From NCBI RefSeq assembly GCF_003002065.1, contig NZ_PVZG01000011.1:248001-312000 (forward strand): 64,000 nucleotides of DNA. The letters run 5' to 3'. Position numbers and translations under genes: made by a program. Positions within the stretch are counted from its first letter, which is position 1, and every line of letters starts with the position of its first letter. The DNA comes from Pseudosporangium ferrugineum (GTDB lineage Bacteria > Actinomycetota > Actinomycetes > Mycobacteriales > Micromonosporaceae). The notes below the pieces were generated by a model. The model searched no databases. It had not been told where the DNA came from and worked only from the letters and a program-made list of their open reading frames with translations. Below are positions 8,848 through 16,731 of this stretch, in pieces.

Positions 8848-9654
8848 CCCGAACAGCTCCTCCAGGTACGCGGCCACCCCGTCCTCGTCGTTGGTGAGCG
8901 CCACCTCGTCGGCGATCTCCTTGACGGCGGGGTGCGCGTTGCCCATCGCCACGGAACGGCCTGCCCACGCCAGCAGGGGCAGGTCGTTCGGCATGTCCCC
9001 GAACGCGACGACCCGCTCGGCCTCGATCCCGTCGCGCTCGCAGAGCCAGGCCAGGCCGGCGGCCTTCGTCACGCCCGCGGCGGAGATCTCCACCAGCGCG
9101 GACTTGGACGAGTGGGTCGCCTCGGCCAGAGCACCGAGGGTGCGGCTGACCAGCGCGGCGAACTCGTCGGGGCCGTGACTCGCGGAGCGGGCCAGCAGCT
9201 TCACCGCCGGTGCCGAGGTCAGGTCCTCCGGGGCGGTGAGCAGGCGTACCGAATCGTGGTCGCCGTCCCAGTGCAACGGCCAGCTCTCCTCGTACCAGAA
9301 TTTTCTGCCGTCCTCGACCTCCACCGCGAGGGTGACGTCGGGCACCGCCTCGCGCAGCCGCTCGGTCACGTCGAGGAGCAGGTCCACCGCGAGCGGAGCG
9401 GCCCGCAGAATCTCGTCGGTGCCGGGGTCGTAGACCACGGCGCCGTTGGCGCAGACCGCCGGCAGCGGCTCGGCCATCTGGTCGTAGAGCTGGCGCAGCC
9501 AGCGCACGGGCCGGCCGGTGACCAGGACCGCCGGCACGCCGCGGTCCTGCAACCGGTCGAGGATCTTGATCGTACGGGGACTGAGCGTGCCGTCGCTGCG
9601 GATCAGGGTGCCGTCGATGTCCGAGGCGACGAGGCGGAATTGCTGAGGCATCAC
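8842..9654 (-). CDS. HAD-superfamily Cof-type phosphatase, copy 1
   Basis: A 270-residue cytoplasmic phosphatase. Motif I is SDIDGT with the nucleophile at Asp12 and acid/base at Asp14, motif II is VTGRP, and the C-terminal metal motif is FGDMPNDLPLLAW. The C2B-type cap places it in the Cof/YbiV subfamily that hydrolyses sugar phosphates, FMN or similar small molecules. Substrate cannot be told from sequence. It overlaps the upstream paralog by 4 bp (ATGA) and so is translationally coupled to it. Both lie downstream of serS, an order often seen in actinobacteria. Confidence 0.9.
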   Translation of the reverse strand: MMPQQFRLVASDIDGTLIRSDGTLSPRTIKILDRLQDRGVPAVLVTGRPVRWLRQLYDQMAEPLPAVCANGAVVYDPGTDEILRAAPLAVDLLLDVTERLREAVPDVTLAVEVEDGRKFWYEESWPLHWDGDHDSVRLLTAPEDLTSAPAVKLLARSASHGPDEFAALVSRTLGALAEATHSSKSALVEISAAGVTKAAGLAWLCERDGIEAERVVAFGDMPNDLPLLAWAGRSVAMGNAHPAVKEIADEVALTNDEDGVAAYLEELFGL

Positions 9655-10463
9655 CTCGACAGTAGCCGGTCGAGATAGACCGCCACCCCGTCCTCGTCGT
9701 TGCTCGACGTGACCTCGTCGGCGACCGCGAGCAGGGTGGGATGCGCGTTGCTGACGGCCACCCGGCCCCAGCCCGCCCAGGCGAACATGGGCAGGTCGTT
9801 GGGCATGTCCCCGAAGACGAGGACATCCCCGGGATCCACCCCGACGGCCTGCGCGACCACGGCGAGCCCGGTGCCCTTGTCGACGTCCGGCGGGCAGATC
9901 TCGACGTAGTTGAGCCCGGCCTGGGTGACCGTCGCCACCTGCGGCGGGATGATCCGCTGGGCGGCGGCGAGCAGGTCGTCGACGTCACGGGTGAAGGACC
10001 GCGCGAACGCCTTGATCACCTCGCCGGTGAGGCACTCGGCCCGGGTACGCGCCTCCACGGTGACCGGGTAGCGCCAGGTCGGGTCGAAGTCGCCCCAGAG
10101 CGGGGCGTCGTCGTGCTCCAGCGCCTCCACCATGACCGAGAGCGGCCCGACCTCGGCCTCCAGGTTCTGCAGCGCGATGGCCAGGTCCCGGCCGGGCAGG
10201 CGCGTGCTCCGCAGCAGCTGGGACTCGTTCTGGTCGATGACCCAGCCGCCCTGCGCCAGCACGAGGAAGTCGGCGGCGCGGATGTCGTTGCGGGTCAGCT
10301 CGGTGAGCCGGGGCCCGCGGCCGGTGGCGCCCACGATCCGGATGCCGGCGGCCCGGACCCGGTCCAGCACCTCGTGCGTGTACGCGGAGACCGTGTCGTC
10401 GCTGCGGACGAGGGTGCCGTCCAGGTCGGTCGCGATGAGCTTCGGCAGACCGGGTCTGGTCAT
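9651..10463 (-). CDS. HAD-superfamily Cof-type phosphatase, copy 2
   Basis: A 270-residue tandem paralog of the neighbouring HAD gene. It has motif I TDLDGT (Asp13, Asp15), the ATGRGPR segment at motif II, and FGDMPNDLPMFAW near the end. The substrate is unknown. The ribosome site GGAGG lies 5 bases before ATG 10463 and is the 3' arm of a strong hairpin (10469-10498), so translation may be held back until the structure opens. It follows serS on the same strand with a 108-base gap and probably shares its transcript. Confidence 0.9.
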   Translation of the reverse strand: MTRPGLPKLIATDLDGTLVRSDDTVSAYTHEVLDRVRAAGIRIVGATGRGPRLTELTRNDIRAADFLVLAQGGWVIDQNESQLLRSTRLPGRDLAIALQNLEAEVGPLSVMVEALEHDDAPLWGDFDPTWRYPVTVEARTRAECLTGEVIKAFARSFTRDVDDLLAAAQRIIPPQVATVTQAGLNYVEICPPDVDKGTGLAVVAQAVGVDPGDVLVFGDMPNDLPMFAWAGWGRVAVSNAHPTLLAVADEVTSSNDEDGVAVYLDRLLSR

Positions 10464-10468
10464 CTGAA

Positions 10469-10498
10469 CCTCCGAGGGTGGGGCTACCCCCGCGGAGG
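10469..10498 (-). promoter_or_regulatory. Hairpin that sequesters the Shine-Dalgarno of the HAD gene
   Basis: On the minus strand CCTCCG pairs perfectly with CGGAGG, and inside it GGGG pairs with CCCC around a short loop. The 3' arm contains the GGAGG that lies 5 bases before the start codon at 10463. No U-run follows, so it is more likely a translational control element or RNA-stability hairpin than a simple terminator for serS. Confidence 0.6.
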
Positions 10499-10571
10499 GC
10501 GGAAGGAAAACGTTACACCGGCCCCGCTACCAGCGGCTATGACTTCAGGTAGCGGGACGGTGGATTAACGG

Positions 10572-11834
10572 TTAGCGAATCGGTTCCAGGACGTCCCGGC
10601 CGCCCAGGTACGGCTGGAGCGCCTTGGGGACGCGTACCGAGCCGTCGGGCTGCTGGTGGTTCTCCAGGATCGGGATCAGCCAGCGGGTCGTGGCGAGCGT
10701 GCCGTTGAGCGTCGCCGCCGTCTGCGGGCGGCCGTCGGCGTCCCGGTAGCGGATGTTCAGCCGGCGCGCCTGGAACGTGGTGCAGTTCGACGTCGAGGTC
10801 ACCTCGCGGTAGCGACCCTGCGACGGTACCCAGGCCTCGCAGTCGAACTTGCGGGCCGCGCTCGAGCCCAGGTCACCGGCGGCGACGTCGATCACCCGGT
10901 ACGGCACCTCGACCTTGGCGAGCATCTCCTCCTCCATGGCGAGCAGCCGCTGGTGCTCGGCCTCGGCCTCCTCGGGCCGGCAGAAGGAGAACATCTCCAC
11001 CTTGTCGAACTGGTGCACGCGCAGGATGCCGCGGACGTCCTTGCCGTGCGAGCCGGCCTCCCGGCGGTAGCACGACGACCAGCCCGCGAACCGCTCGGCG
11101 CCGCCGTCGAGGTCGAGGATCTCGTTCGAGTGGTACGCCGCCAGCGGCACCTCCGACGTACCCACCAGGTACAGGTCGTCGGCCTCGAGCCGGTACACCT
11201 CGCTCGCGTGGCTGCCGAGGAAGCCGGTGCCCTCCATCGCCTCCGGGCGGACCAGCGACGGGGTGATCGACGGCGTGAAGCCCCGCTCGACGGCCTGGGC
11301 GATGGCCATCTGCAGCATGCCGAGCTGCAGCAGCGCGCCGACGCCGGTGAGGAAGTAGAACCGCGAGCCGGACACCTTCGCGCCGCGCTCGGTGTCGATC
11401 GCGCCCAGCGCCTCGCCGATCTCGAGGTGGTCGCGGGGCTTCTCGATGGCCGGGATCTCGCCGACCTCGCGCAGCACGACGAAGTCGTCCTCGCCGCCCG
11501 GCGGCACCCCGTCCTGCACCAGGTTGGGCACGGCCAGGTGGGCCCGGCGCAGCGCCTCGTCCGCCGCGGTCGTCGCCGCCTCGGCCGTCTTCACCTCGGC
11601 GGCCAGCTCCTTGGTGCGGGCGAGCAGCGCCGCGCGCTCGTCGCCGGAGGCCTTCGCGACCTGCTTGCCGAGGGACTTCTGCTCGGCCCGTACGGCCTCG
11701 AACCGCTGGGTGGCGGCCCGTCGCTCCTCGTCGGCGCGCAGCAGCTCGTCCACCTTGCCGGGGGACTCGCCGCGCAGTCGCTGGCTGGCGCGGAACAGCT
11801 CGGGTTCTTCGCGGAGCAGTCGCAGGTCAATCAC
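10572..11834 (-). CDS. serS: Seryl-tRNA synthetase
   Basis: A 420-residue class II synthetase that charges tRNA-Ser. The N-terminal long coiled coil (about residues 25-105, with repeated E/A/R and AATTAADEALRRA) contacts the tRNA variable arm. The catalytic part has TSEVPLAAYH, motif 2 around CYRREAGSHG, FDKVEMF, and motif 3 GTLATTRWLIPILENHQ. It is full length. The start ATG at 11834 gives MIDLRLLREEPELFR, the usual family start. Two HAD phosphatase genes follow on the same strand. Confidence 0.98.
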   Translation of the reverse strand: MIDLRLLREEPELFRASQRLRGESPGKVDELLRADEERRAATQRFEAVRAEQKSLGKQVAKASGDERAALLARTKELAAEVKTAEAATTAADEALRRAHLAVPNLVQDGVPPGGEDDFVVLREVGEIPAIEKPRDHLEIGEALGAIDTERGAKVSGSRFYFLTGVGALLQLGMLQMAIAQAVERGFTPSITPSLVRPEAMEGTGFLGSHASEVYRLEADDLYLVGTSEVPLAAYHSNEILDLDGGAERFAGWSSCYRREAGSHGKDVRGILRVHQFDKVEMFSFCRPEEAEAEHQRLLAMEEEMLAKVEVPYRVIDVAAGDLGSSAARKFDCEAWVPSQGRYREVTSTSNCTTFQARRLNIRYRDADGRPQTAATLNGTLATTRWLIPILENHQQPDGSVRVPKALQPYLGGRDVLEPIR

Positions 11835-11882
11835 GATTGATGAGCCTACCGGCGCCCGTGTCCGGTCTTCACCTGGATATGC

Positions 11883-12629
11883 CTAGCTGGGCTTGTCCCG
11901 GCTGTCGTCGGAGGCCGTCCACGGCTGGGCCGGGGTGACGGTCAGGTCGAACGGCGCGTCGGGCGGCGTCTCGTCCTCGGCCGACGGCCGGCGCCACGAC
12001 CACACCGGCGGCGGCCCGGCCTCGGCCTCCTCCCCGGCCGCCGGCTCGCGTCCCGGCGCCGTGACCGGCGGGTACAGCCGTCCGGCGAGATACACGGCGA
12101 GCAGCACCAGGACGACTCCGAACGCCGCGCACCACGGGCCGCGGCCGAGCGTCAGCGTGATCTCGTCGCTGTCCAGCCCGCTCACGTCGAGCTGCCCGGC
12201 CACCCGGGTCGTCTCGTCGAGCGACGACCACAGCGCCAGCACGATCGCGAGCTGCACACCGCCGGTGCTCAACGCGGTGAGCCGGGCGTACACGCGGCCA
12301 CCGGGCGGCCCGAAGAGGGTGAGCACCACGCTCGCCGTCAGCAGGAACAGCCCGACCAGGTACGCCGCGCCCCAGCCGCCGAGGTCGGCCACCGTGGCGC
12401 CGAACGCGCGGGTGCCGGTCTGCACGTCCCGGAACACCGTGGCGTCGATCTCGGTGAGCTGCCACTCGGAGACCAGCGACCCGAACAGCGCCAGCGCGCC
12501 CAGGGCCGCGGCGAGCGGCACGAGCCGCCGGTCGGTGGCGAGGCCCCGGAGAAAGGCCGGCACGCCGGTCCGGCGGGACGGCGGCGGTTCCGGGCCGAAT
12601 TCGACCACGGCCTCCTGCGGTTCGGACAT
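11883..12629 (-). CDS. Multi-pass membrane protein of unknown function
   Basis: A 248-residue protein with about four hydrophobic segments: LVPLAAALGALALFGSLV, AAYLVGLFLLTASVVLTLF, GVQLAIVLALWSS and AAFGVVLVLLAVYLAG. A charged N-terminus (Glu/Pro/Arg-rich) and an acidic Pro-rich C-terminal tail of about 60 residues are probably cytoplasmic. I do not recognise a family. The start ATG 12629 is chosen because the open frame further upstream is antisense to osmC. It ends 49 bases before serS begins. Confidence 0.7.
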   Translation of the reverse strand: MSEPQEAVVEFGPEPPPSRRTGVPAFLRGLATDRRLVPLAAALGALALFGSLVSEWQLTEIDATVFRDVQTGTRAFGATVADLGGWGAAYLVGLFLLTASVVLTLFGPPGGRVYARLTALSTGGVQLAIVLALWSSLDETTRVAGQLDVSGLDSDEITLTLGRGPWCAAFGVVLVLLAVYLAGRLYPPVTAPGREPAAGEEAEAGPPPVWSWRRPSAEDETPPDAPFDLTVTPAQPWTASDDSRDKPS

Positions 12630-12695
12630 GCCCCAATCATTGCCCGCCCGGCGTCCACCGGCCAGCATCGCCGGCGATGGACTAGCGTCTGAGGC

Positions 12696-13124
12696 ATGCC
12701 TATTCGCACTGCTTCCGCCCGCTGGTCGGGCAACCTCACCGAGGGCTCCGGCTCCATCAAGACCGGAAAGGGCGGGTACGAGGGGAACTACTCCTTCAAG
12801 TCCCGCTTCGAAGAGGGCGAGGGGACCAACCCCGAGGAGCTCATCGGCGCCGCGCACGCCGGCTGCTTCTCGATGGCCTTCTCGAAGGCGCTCGCCGACG
12901 AGGGCTTCACCCCCACCTCCGTCGAGACCACCGCCAAGGTGCACCTCGACAAGACCGACGCCGGCTTCAGCGTCACCCGCATCGACCTGGAGACCGTCGG
13001 TGACGTCCCGAACGTGGACGCCGGCACCTTCCAGAAGATCGCCGAGGCCGCCAAGGAGAACTGCCCGATCTCCCGCCTGCTCTCGCCGGGCGCCGAGATC
13101 ACCCTGAACGCCACGCTTTCCTGA
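12696..13124 (+). CDS. osmC: OsmC-family peroxiredoxin
   Basis: A 142-residue protein of the OsmC family, which reduces organic hydroperoxides with a pair of cysteines. Both are present: Cys57 in HAGCFSM and Cys123 in ENCPIS, at the usual spacing. It matches OsmC proper in length. The start ATG 12696 has no Shine-Dalgarno, but TAGCGT lies 7 bases upstream (12683-12688), so the mRNA is probably leaderless. A strong hairpin follows the gene at 13140-13171. Confidence 0.95.
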   Translation: MPIRTASARWSGNLTEGSGSIKTGKGGYEGNYSFKSRFEEGEGTNPEELIGAAHAGCFSMAFSKALADEGFTPTSVETTAKVHLDKTDAGFSVTRIDLETVGDVPNVDAGTFQKIAEAAKENCPISRLLSPGAEITLNATLS

Positions 13125-13139
13125 ACCACCCGCGATCCG

Positions 13140-13171
13140 GTGCTCCACCCGCTCTCAGGTGGGTGGAGCAC
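13140..13171 (+). terminator. 11 bp perfect inverted repeat after osmC
   Basis: GTGCTCCACCC at 13140-13150 and GGGTGGAGCAC at 13161-13171 form an 11 bp stem with a 10-base loop. It lies 15 bases after the osmC stop and has no U-run. The right arm contains GGTGGAG, which could serve as ribosome site for the next gene at 13181, so the structure may both end osmC transcripts and limit translation of the zincin gene. Confidence 0.6.
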
Positions 13172-13180
13172 AATGGTCCG

Positions 13181-13534
13181 GTGCCGGTCGAGATGAGCCG
13201 TGAGCGCTTCGAGGAACTGGTGGGCGAGGCCCTCGACGAGGTGCCCCCTGACCTGCTGCAGAAGATGAGCAACGTGGTCATCCTGGTGGAGGATCTGCCG
13301 CCGGACGGCAGCCTCGGGCTGCTCGGCCTCTACGAGGGCACCGACCTGACCCGCCGCGGCTGGGACTACGCGGGCGTGCTCCCCGACCGGATCACCATCT
13401 ACCGGCTGCCCACCCTCGCGGTCTGCGACACCGAGACCGACGTCATCGACGAGGTGGCCATCACGGTGGTGCACGAGATCGCCCACCACTTCGGCATCGA
13501 CGACCAGCGGCTGCACGAGCTGGGTTGGGGTTGA
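13181..13534 (+). CDS. Minimal zincin metallopeptidase-family protein
   Basis: A 117-residue protein of the small zincin family (PF06262 type). It has the zinc motif HEIAHHFGID (His98, Glu99, His102) at the C-terminus and the family start VPVEMSRERFEELVGEALDE. GLYEGTDLTRR and PDRITIYRLP also match the family pattern. The cellular substrate is unknown and proteolysis has not been shown for most members. GTG 13181 is preferred; ATG 13193 and GTG 13163 are in frame. It is followed by AIM24 on the same strand. Confidence 0.85.
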   Translation: MPVEMSRERFEELVGEALDEVPPDLLQKMSNVVILVEDLPPDGSLGLLGLYEGTDLTRRGWDYAGVLPDRITIYRLPTLAVCDTETDVIDEVAITVVHEIAHHFGIDDQRLHELGWG

Positions 13535-13588
13535 TCGCTTGTCGCCGGGCCTTACTCTCTGAGAGTCAACGCCTACAGGAGGACCTCC

Positions 13589-14323
13589 ATGCGCAGCGAA
13601 CTGTTCTCGGCCGACAATCTTGAGAAGGAGTCCTCCCAGCCGGGGCTGCGACTCCAGAATTCCAAGCTGCTCAAGGCGGAGCTGAACGGCGAGTTCATGG
13701 CCCGCGTCGGCTCGATGGTCGCGTACCAGGGCCAGGTGCAGTTCGAGGCGCTCGGCTCCGGCGGCATCGGCAAGTTCCTGAAGCAGAAGCTGACCGGCGA
13801 GGGCGTGCCCCTGATGAAGGTCAGCGGCCACGGCGACGTCTTCCTCGCCGAGAACGCCGCCGACATCCACCTCATCGACCTCGAGCCGGGCGACGGCCTC
13901 TCCATCAACGGCGCGAACGTCCTCGCCTTCGACGCCACCCTCAACTACGACATCAAAATGGTCCAGGGCGCCGGCGCGCTCTCCAACGCGGGCCTGTTCA
14001 ACTGCGTCTTCTCCGGCTACGGCCGGATCGCGGTGACGACCAAGGGCACCCCGGTGGTGCTCACCGTCGACCAGCCCACCTACGTCGACCCGCAGGCCGC
14101 GATCTGCTGGTCGGCCAACCTGCAGACCGGCTACCACCGCGCCGAGCAGCTCGGCCTCGGCACCCTCCTGGGCCGCACCACCGGCGAACGCTTCACCATG
14201 AGCTTCGCCGGCCAGGGCTTCGTCGTGGTCCAGCCGTCCGAGGAACCCCCGGGCGGCCTCGCCGGCGCCGCGGGCGGCCAGCAGCAGCAGGGCGGCATCC
14301 TCGGCAACCTGCTCGGAAACTAG
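13589..14323 (+). CDS. AIM24-family protein
   Basis: A 244-residue protein of the AIM24/TerD-like beta-barrel group (segments MVAYQGQVQFEAL, GEGVPLMKVSG, VFLAENAADIHLIDL, FSGYGRIAVTTKGTPVVL and TYVDPQAAICWS). The family is named after a yeast mitochondrial protein and its bacterial role is unknown. The tail is Gly/Gln-rich with a QQQQ run. An AGGAGG site lies 7 bases before ATG 13589. A 13-base palindrome (13554-13566, ACTCTC/GAGAGT) sits just upstream and could be an operator. Confidence 0.88.
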   Translation: MRSELFSADNLEKESSQPGLRLQNSKLLKAELNGEFMARVGSMVAYQGQVQFEALGSGGIGKFLKQKLTGEGVPLMKVSGHGDVFLAENAADIHLIDLEPGDGLSINGANVLAFDATLNYDIKMVQGAGALSNAGLFNCVFSGYGRIAVTTKGTPVVLTVDQPTYVDPQAAICWSANLQTGYHRAEQLGLGTLLGRTTGERFTMSFAGQGFVVVQPSEEPPGGLAGAAGGQQQQGGILGNLLGN

Positions 14324-14731
14324 ATCAAGAGCTTTCTGTCGTAGCTCGGTGGGTGGTGCGGACCGCAACTCCCGTCGAGGCCGGGCCGGGGCCCAGCATC
14401 CGCTGGCCCTGGCCCTTCATTCTGCGTGAGTGGCCACCCCGCCTCGCTGCGCCTCGGCGCCACCCCCAACGGAGCCGCCGCCGGGTCGCCGCCGCGGAGC
14501 CGCCGCTGGGTCGCCGCCGCGGAGCCGCCGCTGGGTCGCCGCCGGGTCGCCGCCGCTGGGTCGCCGCCGCGGAGCCGCCGCTGGGCCGCCGCCGGGTCGC
14601 CGCCGCTGGGTCGCCGCCGCGGAGCCGTCGGCGTTGAGCTGGCCCGGTGAGCCGGTTGTGAGATGAGCCCGTGAGCTGCCGCTATGAGGCCTCGCTCGGC
14701 TTAGCCGGCCCGGTGAGCCGACTCGGAGGCG
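14324..14731. repeat. AIM24-pheA spacer with GC-rich degenerate repeat array
   Basis: A 408-base convergent spacer. From about 14461 to 14630 it is filled by alternating units close to GGGTCGCCGCCG and CGGAGCCGCCGCT, so all three plus-strand frames are open with SPPRSRR-like low-complexity products. I treat these as non-coding. A 14 bp direct repeat, GGCCCGGTGAGCCG, occurs near 14640 and again near 14707. Such arrays in convergent spacers may act as structured transcription stops. Confidence 0.75.
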
Positions 14732-15688
14732 TCAGGAGGGTTCGCCGGTGCGGAGGCGGTCGAGCCAGGCCGCGCTGTCGGCGAAGTCCTCGTTCGTGAG
14801 GCCCGGCTGGGAGGGCGGCGGCTCCTCGCGGGCCTTCTTCGACCAGCGGTGGCGCGGGTACGAGCCCAGGAACCGCACCTCGGCGCAGAGGCGGCGGAGG
14901 CCCTGGAGCGCCTCGCCCAGCCGGGTCTCGGCGACGTGGCCGGTGCAGTCGAGGAAGAACACGTAGACGCCGAGCTGTTCGCCGGTCGGGCGGGACTCGA
15001 TGCGGGACAGGTTGATGCCGCGTACGGCCAGCTCGGTGAGCACGGAGAGCAGCGCGCCGACCCGGTCGTGGGCGATCGAGACGGCGAGGGAGGTCACGTC
15101 GTCCCCGCTCGGCGGCGCGGGCGGCCCGGGGCGGGAGAGCAGCGCGAACCGGGTGACCGCGTCCGCGTGGTCGGCGATCTTCTCGGCCAGCACGGTGAGG
15201 TTGTTCCGCGGCACCCCGATCGGCGCGCAGATCCCCGCGTCGTACTCCCCGGCGGCGGCGGCGATCGCGGCGGCCGCGTTGGACAGGACGTCCACCACGA
15301 CGGCGTCGGGCAGGTTCGCGCGCAGCCAGTTGCGGCACTGCGCGGACGCCTGAGGGTGCGCGGCGACCGTACGGATCGAGGCCATCGGCGTCAGCGACGC
15401 TGAGGCCAGCACGAACTCGACCGGCAGCACCACCTCGCGGGTGATCACCAGCGGGCTGCCGGTGCCCAGCTCGTCCAGGGTCACCGGAACGGCCCCGCCC
15501 ACCGAATTCTCGAGCGGCACCAGGGCGGCATCGGCCTCGCCGTTGCGCACGGCCTCGAGCGCCTCGGGCACGCTCCGGGCCGGGGTCCGGATGCCCCGCT
15601 CGGCGGCGGGAATCGTGCGCAGCGCCTGCTCGGTGAAGGTCCCCTCGGGTCCGAGGTAGACGAAGCGGGTAGGTGGCGTCCCGGGCAT
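14732..15688 (-). CDS. pheA: Prephenate dehydratase
   Basis: A 318-residue enzyme that converts prephenate to phenylpyruvate in phenylalanine synthesis. The periplasmic-binding-like catalytic domain spans about residues 7-190 (YLGPEGTFTEQAL, VPLENSVGGAVP and a TRFALLSRP segment with the catalytic Thr-Arg-Phe). An ACT regulatory domain follows (residues about 200-280: GALLSVLTELAVRGINLSRIESRP), which binds phenylalanine for feedback control. A hydrophilic tail of about 35 residues follows. The start ATG 15688 gives the canonical N-terminus. Confidence 0.97.
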   Translation of the reverse strand: MPGTPPTRFVYLGPEGTFTEQALRTIPAAERGIRTPARSVPEALEAVRNGEADAALVPLENSVGGAVPVTLDELGTGSPLVITREVVLPVEFVLASASLTPMASIRTVAAHPQASAQCRNWLRANLPDAVVVDVLSNAAAAIAAAAGEYDAGICAPIGVPRNNLTVLAEKIADHADAVTRFALLSRPGPPAPPSGDDVTSLAVSIAHDRVGALLSVLTELAVRGINLSRIESRPTGEQLGVYVFFLDCTGHVAETRLGEALQGLRRLCAEVRFLGSYPRHRWSKKAREEPPPSQPGLTNEDFADSAAWLDRLRTGEPS

Positions 15689-15787
15689 TCCCCCACCCTA
15701 GAGCCACCGGCCGCGGTCCGTGCCGACGCCGCCCCGGGTCAGGCGCAGCTCCGCGTCAGCGCTGGGCAGGGTTGGGCGTCGGCGTGG

Positions 15788-16399
15788 TCAGGCGCCGCAG
15801 GCTCGGACCCGGACGCCGGGGGGTGCGTCGTCCCGCACGCGCTTGCTGCACACGTCCGTGCCGGCCTCGACGAGTTGCAGCGCCGCCGGGCTGCCGGTGG
15901 TCACCACGAACAGGGGCTCGTACTTCTCCTCGCCGCGCCGGGCCACGATCTCGATCGTCGCGAATTGCCACGTACCCGAGCAAAATGGTCCGTCGATGAC
16001 CTTGAGCTCGCGGTCCGGGATGCCGGCCGTTCCCTCGACGACCGCGACGATCTGCGCCGGGCTCGGGCCGCCGGTGCACTTCGGCGCGGGCGGCGGCGCC
16101 GGCGTCGCGGGTGAGGTCGTCGGCGGGGTCGTGACGACCGGCGGCGGCGTATACGGCACGGTCGGCAGCGTGGCGTTCGGCAGCCCGGTGGGTGGCAGCA
16201 CCCCGGTGGGCAACGTCGTCGGCACCACCACGGGCGGATATCCCGGCGCGGACGCCGAGGCGGTGACGGTGCCGGCCGGGCCCGGTGGCGGCGCCGTCAG
16301 GGGCGGGGCCGGCGGTTCGCCGCACCCCGCCAGCACCCCCGTGCCGCTCACGACCAGCGCGAACAACGCGCAGGCCCGGCGGCGACCATTGCGCAGCAC
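15788..16399 (-). CDS. Pro/Thr-rich lipoprotein of unknown function
   Basis: A 203-residue predicted lipoprotein: GTG 16399 start, basic N-region (LRNGRRR), hydrophobic core and lipobox LAGC (Cys26). Residues about 28-105 form a Pro/Thr/Val-rich wall-spanning linker. A small globular domain follows with CTGGPSPAQIVAVVEGTAGIPD and four conserved-looking cysteines (CTGG, FCSGTW, DVCSK and RACGA). I do not recognise the domain. It is upstream of pheA on the same strand with a 99-base gap. Confidence 0.72.
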   Translation of the reverse strand: MLRNGRRRACALFALVVSGTGVLAGCGEPPAPPLTAPPPGPAGTVTASASAPGYPPVVVPTTLPTGVLPPTGLPNATLPTVPYTPPPVVTTPPTTSPATPAPPPAPKCTGGPSPAQIVAVVEGTAGIPDRELKVIDGPFCSGTWQFATIEIVARRGEEKYEPLFVVTTGSPAALQLVEAGTDVCSKRVRDDAPPGVRVRACGA

Positions 16400-16731
16400 G
16401 CGCCCATGGTAAGGCGTCCGAGGCCGGTGAAACCGTATCGATTCGGTCGCGCCACGCCCGTGGAAGCCCGGCCGGTCCAGGGACCGCGAAACGCACCCTG
16501 CGCGGGTGGGAGCCCGGCCGGTCCGGGGACCGCGGAGGGCATGCCGCGCGGGTGGGGGCGCGCGCTCGGTCTGGGAGCGCGAAACGCATACCGCGCGGGC
16601 GCCGGGGGACCGCGCAACGCATCCCGAGCGAGTGCCGCGGACCGCGAGATGCGAGATGCGAGACGCGAGATGCGAGACGCGTGGGCGGGTCTCGGGGCCG
16701 TGCGGGAGGTGGCGGGCCGCGGCGCCGGGGC
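16400..16731. repeat. Spacer with 46 bp degenerate repeats and 7-mer array
   Basis: This gene-free region holds about 3.5 diverged copies of a 46-47 bp unit from 16465 to about 16640. AGCCCGGCCGGTCC begins at 16465 and 16511; the motifs GGGACCGCG and CCGCGCGGG recur in the later copies. The 46-47 bp period equals that in the fdhD-mobA spacer, although the sequence differs. It ends in five perfect-phase heptamers. No gene is supported here. Confidence 0.7.
16646..16680. repeat. 5 x 7 bp tandem repeat (GAGAYGC)
   Basis: Five exact-phase copies of GAGATGC or GAGACGC in the order T, T, C, T, C at the variable base. It lies just upstream of the stop of the ACT-domain gene, in the non-coding spacer. 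Slippage variation between strains is likely. Confidence 0.9.

Noticed and set aside
14353..14666. Three overlapping plus-strand open frames of 74-94 codons rich in SPPRSRR
   Set aside because: The frames come from a GC-rich tandem repeat; all three frames are open and none has coding bias or a ribosome site.
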